From Dermacentor variabilis (Eukaryota > Arthropoda > Arachnida > Ixodida > Ixodidae): DNA of 64,000 nt. The notes below the pieces were generated by a model. That model ran no database searches. It was given only the letters and a program-made list of their open reading frames with translations, and had not been told where the DNA came from. A program made the position numbers and the translations under genes. Of this stretch, positions 9,748 to 22,052 are shown one piece after another. The stretch spans positions 118,520,709-118,584,708 of the forward strand of contig NC_134572.1 in the NCBI RefSeq assembly GCF_050947875.1, read 5' to 3'. Positions within the stretch are counted from its first letter, which is position 1, and each line of letters opens with the position of its first letter.

Positions 9748-12170
9748 GTGCACCACAGGGATTTACTTAAACCCTACCGGCAGAGGGAGGCCATTGTGAA
9801 GATGTCGCGTAACCAACCGGAGGAGATCCCTGTCGACTTTCAGGACTTGACATCAATAACAGGGGAAAAAGACATTCACGAGACCATTGACAAGGTAGTA
9901 GAGCAGGCAGAGTTGAATGCCAATCAAAGGGCCGAACTGAGGGAACTAGTGTTTGAATTTAAAGACATATTTTCAAGAACCCCTGGAAGGACCACTACGA
10001 TCGTTCACGACATCGAATTAACCTCATCGGACCCAGTTCGTTCGAATGCTTATCACGTTTCACCTCGTCAACGACAAGTCATGGCCGCTGAAGTAAACAA
10101 TGTGTTAGAGCTAGGTGTAATCGAGCCAGGAGAGAGTGATTATACCTCGCCTTTTGTATTGGTTGAGGTCCCAGGAAAGGAGCCCCGACCGTGTATCGAC
10201 TACCGCCGGCTCAACTTAATAACGAAGGACCAGGCCTACCTAATACCGCATATCGAGGAAAGGCTTCAGAGAGTGAGCAGTGCTAATTTCATGTCTACGC
10301 GCGTTTTAGTCAGAGGGTATTGGCAGGTTCTGTTGACCGAGAGGGCAAGCAGGCTTGCGGTGTTCATTTCCCCGATGGGAACCTTTCGGCCGAAAGTCCT
10401 GAGCTTTGGATTGAAAAATGCTCCCTATTATTTTTCTAGCCTTATAGACCAAGTGCTACGGGTAAAAGAGGGCTTTGCACTTCCGTATCTCGATGACATA
10501 GCAATATTTTCTTCATCATGGGCGGACCATATGCAACACTTGCGAACCATGTTGTGTCGTCTACGAGAGGCCAACTGTCAAGGCTCCCAAATGAGGGCGC
10601 TCGGAGGTAGCTTACCTAGGTCACGTAATAGGGCAAAGCCATCGTCGGCCTCCCGAGGTTAAACTGACCGCAATAGACAACTTCCCGCTACCACGCACCA
10701 AGCGGGACATCGGGTCATTCCTTGGCTTGGCTGGTTATTACCAAATATATATGCCACGTTATTCCGAGATTGCAAGTTCTTTAGCAGATGCTCTCAGAAA
10801 AACACAACTGCAAATGGTAAAGCGGGATGACGCAAAAGAAACGGCTTTTAGTATGCTGAAGAAAGGACTAATGAGTCAGCCAGTGTTGAACGCGTCCGAC
10901 AACTCTAAGCCATTTGTTCTTCAGTGTGATGCCAGTGACAGGAGTATGGGCGTGGTGCTTTGTCAAAAGAGAGATGACGAAAATGAACACCCTGTGCTGT
11001 ACGATGTTACGATCGGCCTGCAGAGGTGCTGCTCTGCAAACCTATCACAGCCCGCTGCAGTTGTTTGGACCGATCCGCGGGGGTGGCGTCCTTCAGAGAA
11101 CTGGCGACGACGACAGCGCTAACCGACTATGTACTTCCTTCGGAGAACTGGAGCGTTAATCCACCATGTTCCTTTTTCGGAGAGTCGGCGACGGCAGCAG
11201 GGCTGGCCACGTTTGGCGGACCGTGTATTGTTGGTTGATTAGCGGTGGCCTTCATGGTCTATTTGCAGCAAGAGAGCTCCTCTAACAAAAGGGGCTTTGC
11301 GGTGCGTTTTCTCGGGCCCCACGATTCGTCACAGTCTGATGACACTCGTGGCGGCTGCCGGAGAAGTCAGCTCTGGAATTAAGATGTGCCGGCTGGGGTC
11401 AAGCGTGACAAGCTGGCTACGAGGACCCGCTCAACTCGATGGGTTCTGGGAATCCAAAGTGCGTATGTGAGTGTGTGAGCCCTCCCCCTCAAAGGTGGGT
11501 CGACTGGTCGACTACGCCCCAACGACTGTGGACGGTCCGATTGGACGTAGGTTGGACAGCAGTTTTCCCTCCCCTAGGGATCTAGGGAGGACAGAGGCTT
11601 TTTAAGCAGCTGTTTGTCGGCTGCTAGTGGTGCTCGTGAGCAGTGTGCCCGACAAACGAGGTGCTTGGAGCTTTGTGCTCGTATGCTGTGTGGTGGGAGC
11701 TTCGATCGTGCTCCTTTTTGCAGTCGTGCTAGGCTGTTGAAATGCATCTCATGTCTTAATGTATATACTGTAAATAAATCCTGTACTCCTAGTTCGCGAC
11801 AAAGAGCGAGGTCCTCCCTAGAACCCCGACCACAAACCCAACAACTGGATACCAGCGGTGAGATCGTCCTACAACTCTAATAACGCCAGTAGAAAGCTTT
11901 CAGTTCGTGAGGAGGCATACTGGTGCACCAGTAAAGGAATGCGCCTGCGTAGTATGGGTAGTGCAGAAGCTAGCTTGCTATATCGGTAGTTCAAGGTTCA
12001 CCATAGAGACTGACCACTGTCCCCTCACATGGTTGCAGTCCTTGTCTACGAAAAACGGTCGTCTTTTGCGCTGGAGCTTGGCTCTTCAACAGTACACCTT
12101 CGATATTCGCTACAAGAATGGTAAACTTAAGGGCAATGCCGATGGTCTAAGTCGTTCTGTTCTGGGGTGA
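9748..12170 (+). pseudogene. Ty3/gypsy pol remnant: reverse transcriptase and RNase H
   Basis: A leading LLKPYRQREAIV resembles the tail of a gypsy integrase. RT follows: PGRTTTIVHDIEL, VIEPGESDYTSPFVLVEV, PCIDYRRLN, SFGLKNAPYYF, LPYLDDIAIFSSSW. A frameshift near 10575-10600 leads to FLGLAGYYQIYMPRYSEIA and the RNase H start FVLQCDASDRSMGVVL. RNase H is interrupted by a solo LTR at 11005-11883 and resumes at 11884 (ASRKLSVREEAY) to TIETDHCPLTWLQ and NADGLSR. The motif A aspartate is lost: the usual STLDL reads STRVL. Gag, protease and most of integrase are absent. RNase H appears to be the last domain before the right LTR. Non-functional. Confidence 0.85.
11005..11883 (+). mobile_element. Solo LTR inserted in gypsy RNase H
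   Basis: Begins TGTTACG and ends CTAATA (probably a decayed TAACA end). It is flanked by ACGA (11001-11004) and ACGC (11884-11887), a likely 4-bp target duplication with one change. Removing it restores the RNase H reading VLYASRKLS, which shows the insertion edges directly. The interior has AATAAA near 11774 and a transcript-start-like region near 11600. The final part (11850-11872) resembles the end of the solo LTR at 12396-13020, so the two may be related families. Confidence 0.75.
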
Positions 12171-12395
12171 TTGCTAGCCCAAACAGGAGACGAAAAGTTA
12201 CGAGACCGGTTTGCAATTCCAGTTTCACAGGGACAGGACCAGGGAGAAAAGGCACATAAGAGCACCACGAGGACTGATGAATGACTCCCAGGAATATACC
12301 AGCTACGCATCAAGGATTCGTCACCCCGGAGGGAAATTCTGCTGTTGAAACGCCGATCCCTCGCCCAGGGGCTGATCGGCCCTACGCGTCGGGAT

Positions 12396-13020
12396 TGTTA
12401 CGTTTCGCCTACGACGCGCGGTATAGCCGGCGCGGATGCAACGGACGCCGGGGCTTCGTTCAAAGCGGCAGACATTTTGGCCCGTTCAGCGCCGCCGATA
12501 TGCCTCCCCGCCAAGCGCGTCCAGGCATGTTTCAATGCCACGTGTCTTCAAGTGTGCGTGTGTGTGTGTGTGCATGTTGGTGCCCACGCTTGTCAAAGCG
12601 CGGCAGCCGGGGAGAGGAGCTCCCCCAACTGTGAAGCGAGGAGGTCTGACCGGCGCCGGCCCGGCGGATGCGTCACCTACTCGTCTCAACGTGCCCGAGC
12701 GGCGCCGTCACGTGCGCGTCTATCGAAGCGTTCCTTCTTCTCCTCGACTCCGAGAGTATAAGAGCAGCTGCTCCTGGACGCCGAGAGAGGCTCCGATTTC
12801 TTCTGTTGAGTAACGTGCTCTCCCGTCTCTCCACTTCGGTCGACCTGACCGCCCGCTCTTTTGCGATGCTAGAATAAACAAGTTGTTCTGTTACCAGTCG
12901 ACTCATTCTTTGCCAGGACCTTCGGATGCTTCCAGTTGTGCCCCAGGCCGCCAGGCCAACGCTACCCTTGGGGCTTGCGACCCATTTGCAACAACGGGTG
13001 TCAGCGCTGAGATTCCAACA
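12396..13020 (+). mobile_element. Solo LTR with GGAT target duplication
   Basis: Starts TGTTACGTTTCGCC and ends GAGATTCCAACA, with TG...CA termini. It is flanked by GGAT at 12392-12395 and 13021-13024. GC-rich, with a TATA-like AGAGTATAAGAGC at about 12752 and AATAAA at about 12873, so promoter and polyadenylation signals are in the order expected for an LTR. It sits between the pol remnant and the right LTR of the host gypsy element. Open frames across it on both strands are by-products of base composition. Confidence 0.85.
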
Positions 13021-13046
13021 GGATCTTCCTCCCCCACCGGAGATGC

Positions 13047-13683
13047 TGTTACGGTTGGCGTGTAACACGCAGGGCGAAAAGGATGCTCGAAAGAGCCTGC
13101 TCCATTGAAACGGAGGATGGATTCCTAATTTGCTATGTCTGTCTCGAGTGGTTGCCGGTTCGGCGGGAGAACCCTTTTCACAAACTGTCCGACTCTAGGA
13201 GAGGCCCTTTCCGCGAACGAACGTCCTATCGAAGAAAAAGGATCAGCCGCCCGTCCCGGACCCGCTGGTTGCCACCAGAGGACGCAAGCCCGCGAAACGT
13301 CGCCAAGAAGAAAGGATCAGCCGTATACGATGCCCGACCCGCGGGTTGCCGCCAGCGGAGGCAAGCAAGTGCAACGTCGCCTAGGAAAGTGGGAGCAGGC
13401 GCCAAGCAGCGAAGGGAACAAGTGCATGTCACGTGACGTTGACTTGAGCAACATCCCGCCTACGATTTTAGTGGGCCCACTTAAGGGGCCCCACAATGTA
13501 CTTTTTCAAGCCATTCATTCTCGTCTTCTTATCCTTCACCAACCATTGAATAAACAGTGCAAGTTTCGCACTAGTAATCGTCTCGTCCCTGCCTGATCCC
13601 CATGGTCTAGCGGACGCCTGCCGTCAACGCCACGCTAGCGAATAGTAACTCCGGTCGAGATTCAAGAAACAGGCGTCACAACA
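13047..13683 (+). repeat. Right LTR of the Ty3/gypsy deletion derivative
   Basis: Begins TGTTACGG and ends GTCACAACA. It matches the left LTR from about 13165 to 13680. It contains two tandem units of about 75 bp (around 13228-13380), each beginning near GAAGAAAAAGGATCAGCCG, while the left LTR has a single equivalent. AATAAA lies near 13549. The first ~110 bp are not matched in the left LTR, so the left edge is less certain. Confidence 0.7.
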
Positions 13684-13689
13684 CTAAGC

Positions 13690-14400
13690 GGAACCACGCC
13701 TTCGTCCGTCTGTATGGTCGAGGGTTGCTTGTTGGCGAGGTGACGAAGTTGAAGGAAACAAGCAAAAGGCTTATTTGACGCATTTCAACTGTCATTACAG
13801 CACACAGCTCCATGGTTATCGGAGCACGCTACATGTCGCACACTTCATATCGGAGCACACCCGAAACACGCATGACTTTTTACGGCGGTGCTATAGAGGA
13901 GATGGGCGCGCTCCACATATGTACCTTCTCTCTTCCCTAGACAAGGGAAGATGATGACATTATTCCGACCAGTCAGAGTGCCGGAATTTGTACCACACTC
14001 CGCCCATTTATCGCACCTTCTCGCAGAACTGCGACTATTATGGCCGAATATGACGCTGTTCCCACGGGAGTTGTCGGACGTTGGCTACTCACCGTGGCAG
14101 TCAGCTTGGGCTACTTGCAGCGATTGCAGTTTCATACGAACATCGCCGCTTTTCAGGAACCTGCAGTTTTTGGCAGATGACTTCCATAATGACTGTGACG
14201 TCGAGTTGCCTGAATGGAGGCGTTGTAATGCTGGTCCTGTCAGCAGTTCCGTGACCCTGGCGTACAGTAGTACAGCGCTATACTGCCGTCACCGCCATAC
14301 TTTCAGCTCCCGCCGAAACAAGCGGCAGAGTTCCCTCTAGTCATTGAACATGTAGATGAAGAGCCTAGATGTTTTTTTAAACGTTGGCCGCAGGAAACCC
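13690..14400. other. Unassigned sequence between LTR and triplet array
   Basis: An open + frame at 13951-14340 has no recognised domain. The region could be internal sequence of another element, but nothing identifies it. Confidence 0.3.
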
Positions 14401-15916
<1,516 letters not shown>

Positions 15917-15936
15917 AGGCAAAGCTTTCTTTGCCT

Positions 15937-16172
15937 GACCCGTCGTGGTTGCTCAGAGGCTATGGCGTTGGGCTGCTGAGCACGAGGTCGCGGCATCACA
16001 TCCCGGCCACGGCGGCCGCATTTCGTTGGGGGCGAAATGCGAAACCACCTGTGTACTTAGATTTAGGTGCACGTTAAAGAATCCCAGGTGGTCAGAATAT
16101 CCGGAGTCTTCCACTACGTCGTGCCTCATAATCAGAAGGTGGTTTTGGCACGTAAGACCCCATAATTAGATT
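15937..16172 (+). mobile_element. Ruka-like SINE, full length
   Basis: Head GTGGTTGCTCAGAGGCTATGG with a box-A-like region, GAGGTCGCGG before a damaged box B, then ATTTAGGTGCACGTTAAAGA and CGTCGTGCCTCATAATCAGA, ending at the GGTTTTGGCACGTAAGACCCC block. It begins about 20 bp after the heptamer array. Confidence 0.85.
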
Positions 16173-16547
16173 TTTTTTCTTTGCCTCTTCCTTCGACTTT
16201 TCCACTGCTGCTATTGCTACATACATAAGTGCGGAGACGAGGTAGATATAATGGTAGGGAGGAAGTAGGGAGAGGAGACAGATAATGTGTCGACGAGGAA
16301 GAGGCGACATAAGAAAGCAAGGAAATGCTTCAACTAGACAAAACTGATGCTGCTGAGGAACTGGATAAATTTAAATTCGAAATACGGTACGGTATGGTTC
16401 TGCTATTTCTGAAAAATAAACACCGTGTAAATTTGTCAAGTGGACAGCTGACGCAGGGCGTGCAGACGCAAAGCCGCATTAAAGCACCGCAGCCTCTGAA
16501 CGGCACTACCGAATCGGCCGCCCGTCAAGTCAACCCTTCTGTGCCCG

Positions 16548-16760
16548 CTGCGATAATTTTGTGGTTATGGTGTTGCTATAGAGGTCGCATTTGGACAGGG
16601 CTAGAGGTCGCATTTCGATGGGGGTCAAATGCAAAGATGCTCGTGTACTTCGATTCGGGTGCACGTTAGCGAATCCAAGGTGGTTAAATTGATCCGAAGT
16701 CCTTTACTTCCGCGTGCCTCATAATCATACTGTGGGATTGGCGTGTAAATCCTCTTAAAT
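16548..16760 (+). mobile_element. Degenerate Ruka-like SINE
   Basis: The body (ATTTCGATGGGGGTCAAATGC, GGTGCACGTTAGCGAATCC, CGCGTGCCTCATAATCATA) is recognisable but diverged, with a small internal duplication of the GTCGCATTT segment. The flank before it (AAGTCAACCCTTCTGTGCCC) matches the flank before the SINE at 1062, so the two loci share a larger repeated unit. Confidence 0.7.
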
Positions 16761-16789
16761 TAAAGTTGAACGCTTGCGCCACGCTGCGA

Positions 16790-17055
16790 TATGCGTCGTG
16801 TCTGCTTATCTTCTCGCAGCCTGTGAACGACGGGACACAACGGCACCTCAAGCAAACACGTCTTGCTGTATGTTATTTGTAGTACGTAGAGAAACGCAAG
16901 TCCACATGTTACACGCATGGTAAAGTTCAAAATCGACTCACCCCTCTTGTATTGTAATAAACGCCGCATCACCACCAATTATGGTCAACCGGTGCCAACA
17001 GCGTAGAAAGCTTCGCTTGCGACGATTCCCACAATGTGTGGATTCCACGTGTTAT
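16790..17055 (+). repeat. Dispersed ~300-bp repeat linked to SINE, copy 2
   Basis: Shares CCTCAAGCAAACACGTCTTG, a TGTATTGTAATAAACGCC-like block and AAAGCTTCGCTTGCGACGAT with the copies at 1295 and 25745 (inverted). It lies just downstream of a SINE, as in the other two. Confidence 0.6.
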
Positions 17056-17059
17056 TATT

Positions 17060-18440
17060 TTTTTAGGTGCACCATTACAAAGCCTCCTTAGCTTTTCCTG
17101 GGCGCTCTAATAGGCACTTGATTGCTTGGTTGATTGATTGATCTATTATTACTTATATTGTTGTTATCGCTGTTGTTGTCGTTAGTACATGCTGCTCCTC
17201 ACTACGATGTCTATCATGCATAGCACGTTTATTCCAATCAATAAATCTTGCTGGTGTTTGAACATTGTAAAGCCTCCTTGCGGAAATCTTGTGTACCGTT
17301 CTATAGTCTCGACGTACCCTGGTCCCTTCACGGACGGGCTGGTTGATAGGCATCCACCGCGTCTATATGAGAGTCCGACTATACTCCGCCTCGGCAGTTA
17401 CGTGCATGGAGGCAAAAACTATCGGTAGCGTCAGCCAATCAGGAAAAAAAGAAGAGGTCACCTGATATAGGAGGGCTCATCAATTGTCAACCAGCATGAT
17501 CCCTCTCTGAGCACGTATCAACATGTGAATGTGAGGATGACGTACGGATTGAGAGCGCTCTATATGGTCAAGTACTCTTCCCTTTTCCGCAACACTTAGC
17601 CGGCTCTCGTTTCCGATTGGCTGCAACAATACCCAGGTTTTCATTCTACAGCGCGGAACGGAGGAGCTGTAGTGTAGCGCTATTAAGAAGTGGTTGACCT
17701 ACCAATAAATGCAGTAGACGATTGCGCGCTCCGTTGTGGGACATCGGCATTTCGAAAGGAACCGTGCAAATAAATTTTTGTATATTCCAGTGAGGCATAC
17801 ACAAGGCAAGGTATTTCGTAACTGTTACTAATTACGTGTTCAAAGCCACTGCTTAGAGAGGACCCCCATATAGGCTGCGTTGGAGCCCACACTGTCAGAT
17901 CTTTTCGCCACCGCAGCAGTATACAAATTCCTTGCTGACCAACAAAGTGAGAAGCAAAAATGACAGATCGATTAAAAAACCGTGCATATAAGTAGGCTCC
18001 TTGAAATATATTTACCCAAGGTAACCTTTATATACTAATAATTTATTGTTTCGCATTTGCACTTGATGCCGGCCACGCAGTCGCACGCTGGTGTTCACCA
18101 CCACACGAAAATATTTACGGAATCCACTGAGCAGCTTCGCTGTAATAGAACGGGGGGTCCTTATGGGTAGTGTTCCGGCAAAGTAAAATGTGTGTGGATG
18201 AATTACTACATTTGCAAAAAATTTCCTGAAGGGCCCGTCACCAGGTCTGGCTTTTTTAAAACAAATAAGCGCAACGCACACACCAGGCGCTGACAATCGT
18301 TTCTGCAAAGCATTAAGGCGCTGCGCACGCTCGCGAGAAAAGCTGGAATCTCAATCCGAACGCCGCGCACCTTTCCCCCTCGAGGAAGCGTCGCCTCCAG
18401 CCATAGAGTCGAGGTAACACGCACAAATGCCACTTCTAAC
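17060..18440. other. Intergenic, no recognised feature
   Basis: Contains a short (TTG)n-like patch near 17157 and short unconserved frames. Nothing assignable. Confidence 0.3.
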
Positions 18441-18443
18441 TGC

Positions 18444-18734
18444 GTGTTACGTCACTTTGCATAACTAATAATCCAATGCGGAAAGCACAACGCCGGGAAA
18501 AGAGGAAGGCGAAGGGGGAAAAAAAGCCGGGGCTCGATGCCGCGGTGTGTTCCTCGGACCCGGTATAGGAGAGGGCAGGGAAGTGTGGTATCGGCATCAC
18601 CAGCAAGAAGCAGACCTCGGTCGGCTCGCGAGCTCGTGCTACGAGGGACCTTGGGTTTGAGCAGGTTCCGAGCTAACGTGGAATAAAGGAACGTTCCGCA
18701 GATGTATGACTGACTGGTGTCATGCGTCGTAGCA
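18444..18734 (+). repeat. Probable Ty3/gypsy LTR (left end of gag-PR fragment)
   Basis: Begins TGTTACGTC and carries AATAAA near 18682. It ends before GTGGCGACGAGGAC, which looks like a primer-binding-site-type segment placed between an LTR and gag. A gag reading follows within a few hundred bases. No second copy of this LTR was found in the window. Confidence 0.55.
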
Positions 18735-18789
18735 GTGGCGACGAGGACAGCGAGGATCTCAACGACTCCCGGATCCGGAAAGAGCTGAG

Positions 18790-19700
18790 ATGAGCGTGGG
18801 ATGGCCACCAGTTTTTTAAGGAGCGTGGTCAACGTTCCAAAATTCACTTCGAAGCCTACTGCCAAGTGCAAAACACGACGAAGCGATGAGCGGTGTTGGT
18901 GGCCTCGCTACCGGACAGTGGTATTCGAGTTGTCCGGGGAGTTGTCACCCGAGGTAGATTAACGTACTAAACTACGACGAACTCGTAGGCTACCTCGGGG
19001 AATGCTATGCCCCGGAAGTCAACGAAAATAGCGGCAACCTATGGTCTCTTTCACGCGGTCTCAGAAAGAAGGGGAGAGCCTAGAGGAATTTGTCGCCGAA
19101 ATAAGACGTCTGGCAGAAAAAAAATGGCATTTTGGAACCTCTCTCGAACGCATGCTGCGAGACCGAATCGTGTGTGGCGTATCAGACGAAGACGTAAGTC
19201 GACACTTACTGACAGTGCGGAAGCTAACGGAAGCAGATGATTTTGTCATCTCTGCTCAAAACGCTGCCGCTAACGCGCGAAGCATGCTGCCAATGGATAA
19301 GAGCAGCACCTATACTTCCTGCGGCAGCAGATGCGGCCAGGGAAACTGCGATCGAAACCCGCAAAGACAACGCTCTCGAGAGGTGTAGCTCACACAGAGA
19401 ACAGCGCCACTGCATCCGTACAGTATGATGCCGATGCGGTAAGCGAGGACATCGATCTAGTTCGAACGTGTCGGTTACGATCTGGATGGAAGCCCCGAGG
19501 GAGCTACGCCCTTTCATGTCGCACCAGTGACAGCTCGGAGGGTGAGACTACCCTCTACACCAGAGTAGCTCATCAAACCGCGAATGGTCGCACTGTTAAA
19601 CCAATTTCCAAAGAGATCACTTGGGATGGAGTACCTGTGACTATGCTAGTCGACACTGGGATACCTGTTAGCCTCACCTCAATGACCACGATCAAGCAGA
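18790..19700 (+). pseudogene. Ty3/gypsy gag and protease fragment
   Basis: The gag part (18975-19390) reads DELVGYLGECYAPEVN, then after a frameshift GESLEEFVAEIRRLAEK and LERMLRDRIVCGVSDEDV, the usual capsid C-terminal arrangement of tick gypsy gags. The protease part (about 19560-19690) has ITWDGVPVTMLVDTGIPVSL, containing the catalytic DTG. A clean zinc knuckle is not visible. The stretch between gag and protease is in a different frame, and the element stops soon after protease with no RT. Decayed and truncated. Confidence 0.78.
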
Positions 19701-20382
19701 ACGTGGTAAAGCGCGTAAAGCACGCTCTTAACGCTCCGAAGTGCTCTATCTCCTCTCTCTCTATTTTCATCCCCATAGTCCTTACCCCAGAGCAGGGTAG
19801 CAAACTGGACATGCGTCTGGTTAACCTCCCTGCCTTTGCTGTATTCTATTTCTCTCTCTCGAACGCTCCGGACCACGGAGCACTTGCATACGTATTTAAT
19901 TTCAAAATCTGCGATAAACACACATACCTTTATTTTTACCTACATACTGCCCATAACGTACACCTTATTTTTGCCAATATAAACAAAGTGCCTTGTTCAG
20001 TTCAACGAGCACATTGGAGGAACCAACTACAAACCTCGTATAAACGCATAGAGAAAAACACGGGTTCACTAATTGTTTGCAACACTTATAGTTAAGACAG
20101 GAATGTGAAAGTTTCGTCACACATTACACTCATTATTCCTTCGACTTTCATTGCATTGGAAGCCGTTATCTTGTAGAGTGGTTTTATGACTATGGGAAAC
20201 ATGGCGTATAACGGCAGCATGAGACTGCGGAACTTTCCACAAAGGCTGTAATGAATCTACATGGTATAAACATGTAGTGTTCCTCAATCACAATATAATT
20301 ACTATGCTGAAGAAACATAAACAACCTGCCTCGCATATTTCACCGATAAGAGCGGGAAAAAAAAGCAACTGCATGGCTTTTA

Positions 20383-21050
20383 CCGGGTGATCATTTTCAA
20401 GTTTTATGGAATTCTGAAGTATCGCCTGTGGCAGATAGCATAATTCTTGTGATGAGCTGGATCATTCGAAGAGGTGGACTTTACTAACACGAGAAATCGC
20501 AACAAATATTCAACTAATTGAAAAAAATAACTCATGAACTTCTTAATTAATTACTTTACGGCACATTCTGCAATTTACGAATTGTAGCCAGTGAGCTTGC
20601 AAGACGTACCATCTTGAAGTGAATTTCGAGGACTACACCAGGTTTTAGATATTATTTCCCAAAGTGTGTAACGAAATGCACGGGCGTTCCAGTTACTTTC
20701 GTGCTTCAATGCATAAAATAGCGTTTTGGTATAAAAAGTAAGTGGAACAACGGCGCATTTTTACTGTAGGTTTCATGGCGAATATCTCCAAACTGGCCGC
20801 ATTCTGGAAATTCATTCCAAATGGATACGCCTTAGAAGTTTACCGCCTGCAATTCGTAAATTGCAATATGTGCCGTCAAGTAATTCAAAAAAACAATTAG
20901 TGGATTTTTTATTAATTTGTTCAATATGTGTTTAGATTTCTCTTGCAAGTAATGTCCACCTCACTGAATAACCCAGCTCAAGGACAGAATGATGTTATCT
21001 GCAAGAGGCTATGTTTAAACATTCCATAAAACTTGAAAATGATCACCCTG
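20383..21050. mobile_element. 668-bp MITE with terminal inverted repeats and TA duplication
   Basis: Ends are inverted: the left reads CCGGGTGATCATTTTCAAG and the right reads the complement of CAGGGTGATCATTTTCAAG, matching for about 28 bp (20383-20410 with 21023-21050). TA lies on both sides (20381-20382, 21051-21052), as in Tc1/mariner-type insertion. Internal segments are also inverted copies: ACGGCACATTCTGCAATTTA near 20558 pairs with 20857-20879. The whole unit is therefore an imperfect long palindrome. No transposase frame is present; it is non-autonomous. Confidence 0.88.
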
Positions 21051-21060
21051 TACAGATAAC

Positions 21061-21316
21061 ACCCGCCGTGGTTGCTTAGTGGCTATGGTGTTGGAGGGCT
21101 AAGCACGAGGTCGCGGGTTCAAGTAACGGCCACAGCGGCCGCATTTCTATAGGGGCGAAAGTTATTCCCTCCGTCCATCCAAATGCGAAAACACCGGTGT
21201 ACATAGATTTAAGCCGACATCATAAAGAACCCCAGCTGGTCCAAATTATTCCGGAATCCTTCAGTACGGCGCGCCTTATAATGAGATCGTGGTTCTGGCA
21301 CGCAAAACCCCACATT
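21061..21316 (+). mobile_element. Ruka-like SINE
   Basis: Head CCGCCGTGGTTGCTTAGTGG, box-B region GGTCGCGGGTTCAAG, body through AAAGAACCCCAGCTGGTC, ending TGGCACGCAAAACCCCACA. It carries an extra ~20-bp piece (GTTATTCCCTCCGTCCATCC) in the GGCGAAA/ATGCGAAA segment. It begins only 8 bp after the TA that ends the MITE at 20383-21050. Confidence 0.85.
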
Positions 21317-22013
21317 TACTTTCTGTAGATAACGCATAAAGATTGGAGGAAAACGAGTATTCAATGTCAGAACATCTTTTGAACGTACACACCAGAAACC
21401 TTCTGCACACGTCAACAGTAGAGCGGTCCTCATTTCCTGCAAGCATGAAATTGCGGCCGTTTTTTGTCCTCCCAGGGGAGCTGGGAAACTTTGTAAGCGT
21501 TTCACATAACGCATGTAATCAGGCGGGAAACGCGGGTATAGCCATATTTATGTAACCTCTACTTAAAAACATTTTCCACATTGTCAGATTGAGTTTTTTT
21601 TCGTTCCAGAAAATTTTATTAGCAGCTATATAACGTTTTTGAACGCATCTAGCAATATACGCTTCGTTGTCAAAAGCTCGCAAACCGAGCATTGTAGGCA
21701 CGTTAAGCATTCCTAAGAAGTCAGCATTTGTTCGGAATCATCTACAACGGAGTCTCTGTTTCTTTGTAGACGCGTGTGTTTATTTAGGACATTCATTTAG
21801 GGCCAATCTGGCAGGCCACTTTACGCAGGACATGCAGGGCCGAACGGGTGCGCTTAAAGAGTGTCGCTAGCGTTTCCAAACTACAGCCTAGGGAGTTCCG
21901 GAGCATTCGTAACAGTTCCCTTCCTCCACCCTGGGTACTGGGAGGCCTGTAAGAATAAACCAATTCGCTTATAGGCCATTGGCAGTGCTTTATAGAATGG
22001 AAAGTGCATAGAA

Positions 22014-22052
22014 AGAAAGAAAGAAAGAAAGAAAGAAAAAAGAAAAAAAGAA
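22014..22052. repeat. (GAAA)n microsatellite
   Basis: About eight GAAA units running into a longer purine stretch. Confidence 0.9.

Noticed and set aside
12281..13068. Overlapping open frames on both strands
   Set aside because: They lie inside a solo LTR with visible ends and GGAT target duplication.
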